Translations under genes and position numbers: made by a program
Notes under the pieces: generated by a model
The model's database searches: none
Seen by the model: only the letters and a program-made list of their open reading frames with translations
Told to the model about the DNA's origin: nothing
Assembly: GCF_000711235.1 (NCBI RefSeq)
Contig: NZ_JOMI01000007.1
Location: forward strand, 186,001-250,000
DNA length: 64,000 bases
Source of the DNA: Prevotella sp. 10(H)
GTDB taxonomy: Bacteria > Bacteroidota > Bacteroidia > Bacteroidales > Dysgonomonadaceae
Reading direction: 5' to 3'
Shown: in pieces, positions 61,641 through 64,000 of the stretch
Position numbering within the stretch: the first letter of the stretch is position 1
Layout of the letters: every line of letters begins with the position of its first letter

Positions 61641-64000
61641 TTAAAATTTCAAATTAACCCCGATAGTATATATTCTCTGAATTCCGTAAGTCCACTGGCT
61701 CCCTCTCGTTTCAGGATCTAATAGTTTCATGCCGGTGAAAGTAAAAGGGTTCTGCACATTTATATACATCCGGGCAAAACTTAATCCTGCTTTAGAGATT
61801 ATATCCTTATCGAAATTATATCCCAACTGTATATACTTCGTTCTTAAGAATGATCCGTCCTGAAACCAAAAATCGGAAACGTGCTTGTTTACGGAAGGGG
61901 AAGTCGATAGTCTGGGAAATCTTGCATCGGTACGTCCTTCTGTCCAGTAATTATCTGCAAAAAATCTTGTAGGTACGCCGCCATCGGCAGTCATATCGAG
62001 AGGAAAGGCAAACATGCCGGAAAGAACAACATTACATTTTCCGACTCCCTGAAATAAAGCTTCCAGATCGAAATTCTTGTAGCCGACTTTTATGTTTGCA
62101 AAGTAATTGATCCTTGGTACGGGATTGCCAATAACAGATTTATCCCCGTCGTCAATTTCCCCATTATTATTTCTATCCAAATAGCGGATATCGCCCGGTT
62201 TCGCATTTGCCATAACAGGTACTAAAGGATTTCCGGAAGCATCAAAATCACTTTGTTTGAGTAAACCGTCGGTCTCGTATCCCCAAATACTTCCTATGGG
62301 ATAACCGACCCTGTTTATCGTATTCGAATCTGTATAAATATCTTCGTTACCGTATAGTTTTTCTATAGTGTTTTTATTATACGAAAATCCGGGACTGACG
62401 GATATATTCCAATTGTCTTTGATTTTCCCATAGTAATTAAGAGATACTTCAAAGCCTCTGTTTCGCACCTCACCAGAGTTAATAGGTGCATTACCGTAAA
62501 ATCCTGCAACATATGATACCTGCGGCTCCAAAATTATATTTTCTGTCAGTTTATCGTAATAATCCAAAACTAATTCCAGTTTGTTGTCCAAGATTGATAT
62601 ATCCAATCCGGTGTCGAACATGTTGACCGTTTCCCATGTTATATCGGGGTTGCCTAAGCTCCTTTCTTCGCCGTTATTGTTATCGATAAGTGATTGATAA
62701 CGATATAGGCCTATGTTTTCATTGCCTAGTTTTCCATATGATATCCTGTATTTCAGGTTGTTCACAAACTTAATGTTTTTCATGAAGCTTTCATTGTGTA
62801 TATTCCATCCTGCAGCAATGGACGGGAAAGTTCCGAATTTCTTACCCGGCCCGAAGCGGGAGGAACCGTCGATGCGCCCGACTAATTCCAGTAAATAGCG
62901 GTCGTCATAGGCATAATTGAATTTTGCATAACCGGATGCCAAGGTTCTTACTTCCCATTCTCCCGCATTGTATTCTTCCTGATTGTAACCTATTATCCCC
63001 ATAAGATAGTTTTTGCCGAATGATTTGGAATAATCGCCGGAAAGTCCCAGACTCTGATAAAATGTTCTGGCCTGTGACGATACCCGTTCTTGCTGCCATG
63101 TCTGAAGATGATTGCCTGTTTCGTAATCGAAGAAGTTGAAAACATCGCGTTTTCGCCGCTGTCTGTCGCTATTCAGACGGATAAAGAATTGTCCTTTTAG
63201 GTTCAAATTATCGAAGACATTCCAGCGGGGTTGAATATTTATAGTCGATTGTATATTTTCGATATCTTCTCTTCCACCTATCTCAGCATACGCCAAGGGA
63301 TTTACTATATCGACCCAACGCCCGTAAATTATTTTGCCCGAACCATTATCCGGATACTTTGGCAATACTGTCGGGGGCACTCTGTATATATCCTCGAGAA
63401 TCCGGTTGCCATCGCCGCTCGTTGTCCTGTTGGGCCGTTGGAGGTTCAGTCTTATTGCCATTGCATCCAGATTTACAGTGAATTTTGAAGCGAGATTTAT
63501 TGTCGTATTTGCCCGTATTGTAAACCTGTCGTATGATGTGTGCGGTATCATGCCATCCTGATAGAGGTAGTTTGCCGTAACTGCAAACCGTGCCAGATTA
63601 TTTCCGCCGCTGACACCCAGCGAATGACTGGTGATAGGATTGTTTTTGCTGATAATCAGGTCTACCCAATCGGTATCAGGATACCTTACAGGGTCTTCGC
63701 CGGATAGTGTTTTGGCTATTTCCCCGTCTTCCCTGTATAGCTCGGCATTTCCGGCATTCCTGCTGGCCTCGTTATACATTCGCATGTATTGTACGGCATC
63801 GACCGTTTTGGGCATATATACGGGTGACTGCATACCAAAATAACCGTCATATGTGAGGACAACTCGCCCTACTTTACCTCTCTTTGTGGTTATGGCAATA
63901 ACACCGTTTGCTGCTCGGGAGCCATATATAGCGGCAGCGGCGGCATCTTTCAGTACCGAAACACTTTCTATTGTAGAAGGGTCGATATGATTCATATCCA
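61641..64000 (-). CDS. SusC/RagA TonB-dependent transporter (5' end outside window)
   Basis: The frame is open past the right edge: codons before the first ATG at 63995 continue to the window end, and that ATG is internal, in MNHIDPSTIESVSVLKDAAAAAIYGSRAANGVIAITTKRG, the end of the plug domain. The remaining 780 or so residues are the barrel, with DLNGDGKIDxxD-like RNNNGEIDDGDKSVIGNPVPR and the closing RIYTIGVNLKF. The signal peptide, regulatory-like domain and start of the plug are missing from the window. Pairs with the SusD at 60013-61629. Confidence 0.95.
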   Translation of the reverse strand, partial: DMNHIDPSTIESVSVLKDAAAAAIYGSRAANGVIAITTKRGKVGRVVLTYDGYFGMQSPVYMPKTVDAVQYMRMYNEASRNAGNAELYREDGEIAKTLSGEDPVRYPDTDWVDLIISKNNPITSHSLGVSGGNNLARFAVTANYLYQDGMIPHTSYDRFTIRANTTINLASKFTVNLDAMAIRLNLQRPNRTTSGDGNRILEDIYRVPPTVLPKYPDNGSGKIIYGRWVDIVNPLAYAEIGGREDIENIQSTINIQPRWNVFDNLNLKGQFFIRLNSDRQRRKRDVFNFFDYETGNHLQTWQQERVSSQARTFYQSLGLSGDYSKSFGKNYLMGIIGYNQEEYNAGEWEVRTLASGYAKFNYAYDDRYLLELVGRIDGSSRFGPGKKFGTFPSIAAGWNIHNESFMKNIKFVNNLKYRISYGKLGNENIGLYRYQSLIDNNNGEERSLGNPDITWETVNMFDTGLDISILDNKLELVLDYYDKLTENIILEPQVSYVAGFYGNAPINSGEVRNRGFEVSLNYYGKIKDNWNISVSPGFSYNKNTIEKLYGNEDIYTDSNTINRVGYPIGSIWGYETDGLLKQSDFDASGNPLVPVMANAKPGDIRYLDRNNNGEIDDGDKSVIGNPVPRINYFANIKVGYKNFDLEALFQGVGKCNVVLSGMFAFPLDMTADGGVPTRFFADNYWTEGRTDARFPRLSTSPSVNKHVSDFWFQDGSFLRTKYIQLGYNFDKDIISKAGLSFARMYINVQNPFTFTGMKLLDPETRGSQWTYGIQRIYTIGVNLKF

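Noticed and set aside
1-64000. tRNA, rRNA, insertion sequences or prophage genes
   Set aside because: No T-loop, rRNA, transposase, integrase or phage signature was found in gaps or genes.

Overview
The window comes from a Bacteroidota genome, most likely order Bacteroidales. Evidence: SusC/SusD pairs, a DUF2723 membrane protein, a FISUMP protein, DUF3836 and DUF4861 proteins, the recF-DUF721 pair, archaeal-type ProS, few Shine-Dalgarno sites, and recurrent TAnnTTTG (-7) promoter elements. The gene set would suit Dysgonomonas or a relative, but I cannot fix the genus. No rRNA, tRNA, CRISPR array, transposase or phage gene was seen.

Layout. 1-31.4 kb is mostly chromosomal housekeeping: the end of a DUF2723 gene, recF-DUF721-thioesterase, marC, an ABC exporter pair, a secreted FISUMP protein, dnaG and an outer-membrane barrel, dsbD-like, mazG, a glycosyltransferase, a (p)ppGpp synthetase whose hydrolase site is destroyed, a Lys/Ala-rich periplasmic protein, a uracil permease behind an attenuator-like leader, ndk and an M23/LysM peptidase, a GH92 mannosidase, ung, a MATE transporter, flavodoxin, a YjjG-type phosphatase and proS. 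31.6-33.1 kb holds a DUF3836 protein and a patatin.

33.1-43.1 kb is a single-strand uronate operon. In transcription order it is lacI-type regulator, mannonate oxidoreductase (SDR), uxuA, uxaC, kduI, DUF4861 lipoprotein, kdgK, KDPG aldolase, exuT. It takes glucuronate, and in part unsaturated uronates from lyases, to pyruvate and glyceraldehyde 3-phosphate. The repressor is the first gene. Its promoter is bracketed by two matching palindromes, a strong candidate for autoregulation by DNA looping.

43.5-47.1 kb holds a sugar nucleotidyltransferase, a secreted modular surface protein and an SRAP (YedK/HMCES-like) protein. 47.2-64 kb is a polysaccharide utilisation region on the minus strand: a SusC/SusD pair (SusC cut by the window end), then IPT/TIG-NHL lipoprotein, SusC, SusD, DUF1735-like lipoprotein, a perfect hairpin, a Tat-exported Gfo/Idh/MocA oxidoreductase and a HEAT-DUF1080-DUF1080 protein. 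The last two suggest oxidation to a 3-keto sugar followed by cleavage, rather than ordinary hydrolysis; no classical glycoside hydrolase or lyase is present. These two genes are much richer in G+C than their neighbours, and the change falls inside the HEAT-DUF1080 reading frame.

The points most worth checking are that GC-mosaic oxidative module, the dual-operator lacI promoter, a homologous ~150-nt non-coding repeat in two divergent intergenic regions (about 12.0 and 29.6 kb), the uracil permease attenuator, and the hydrolase-dead RSH protein.
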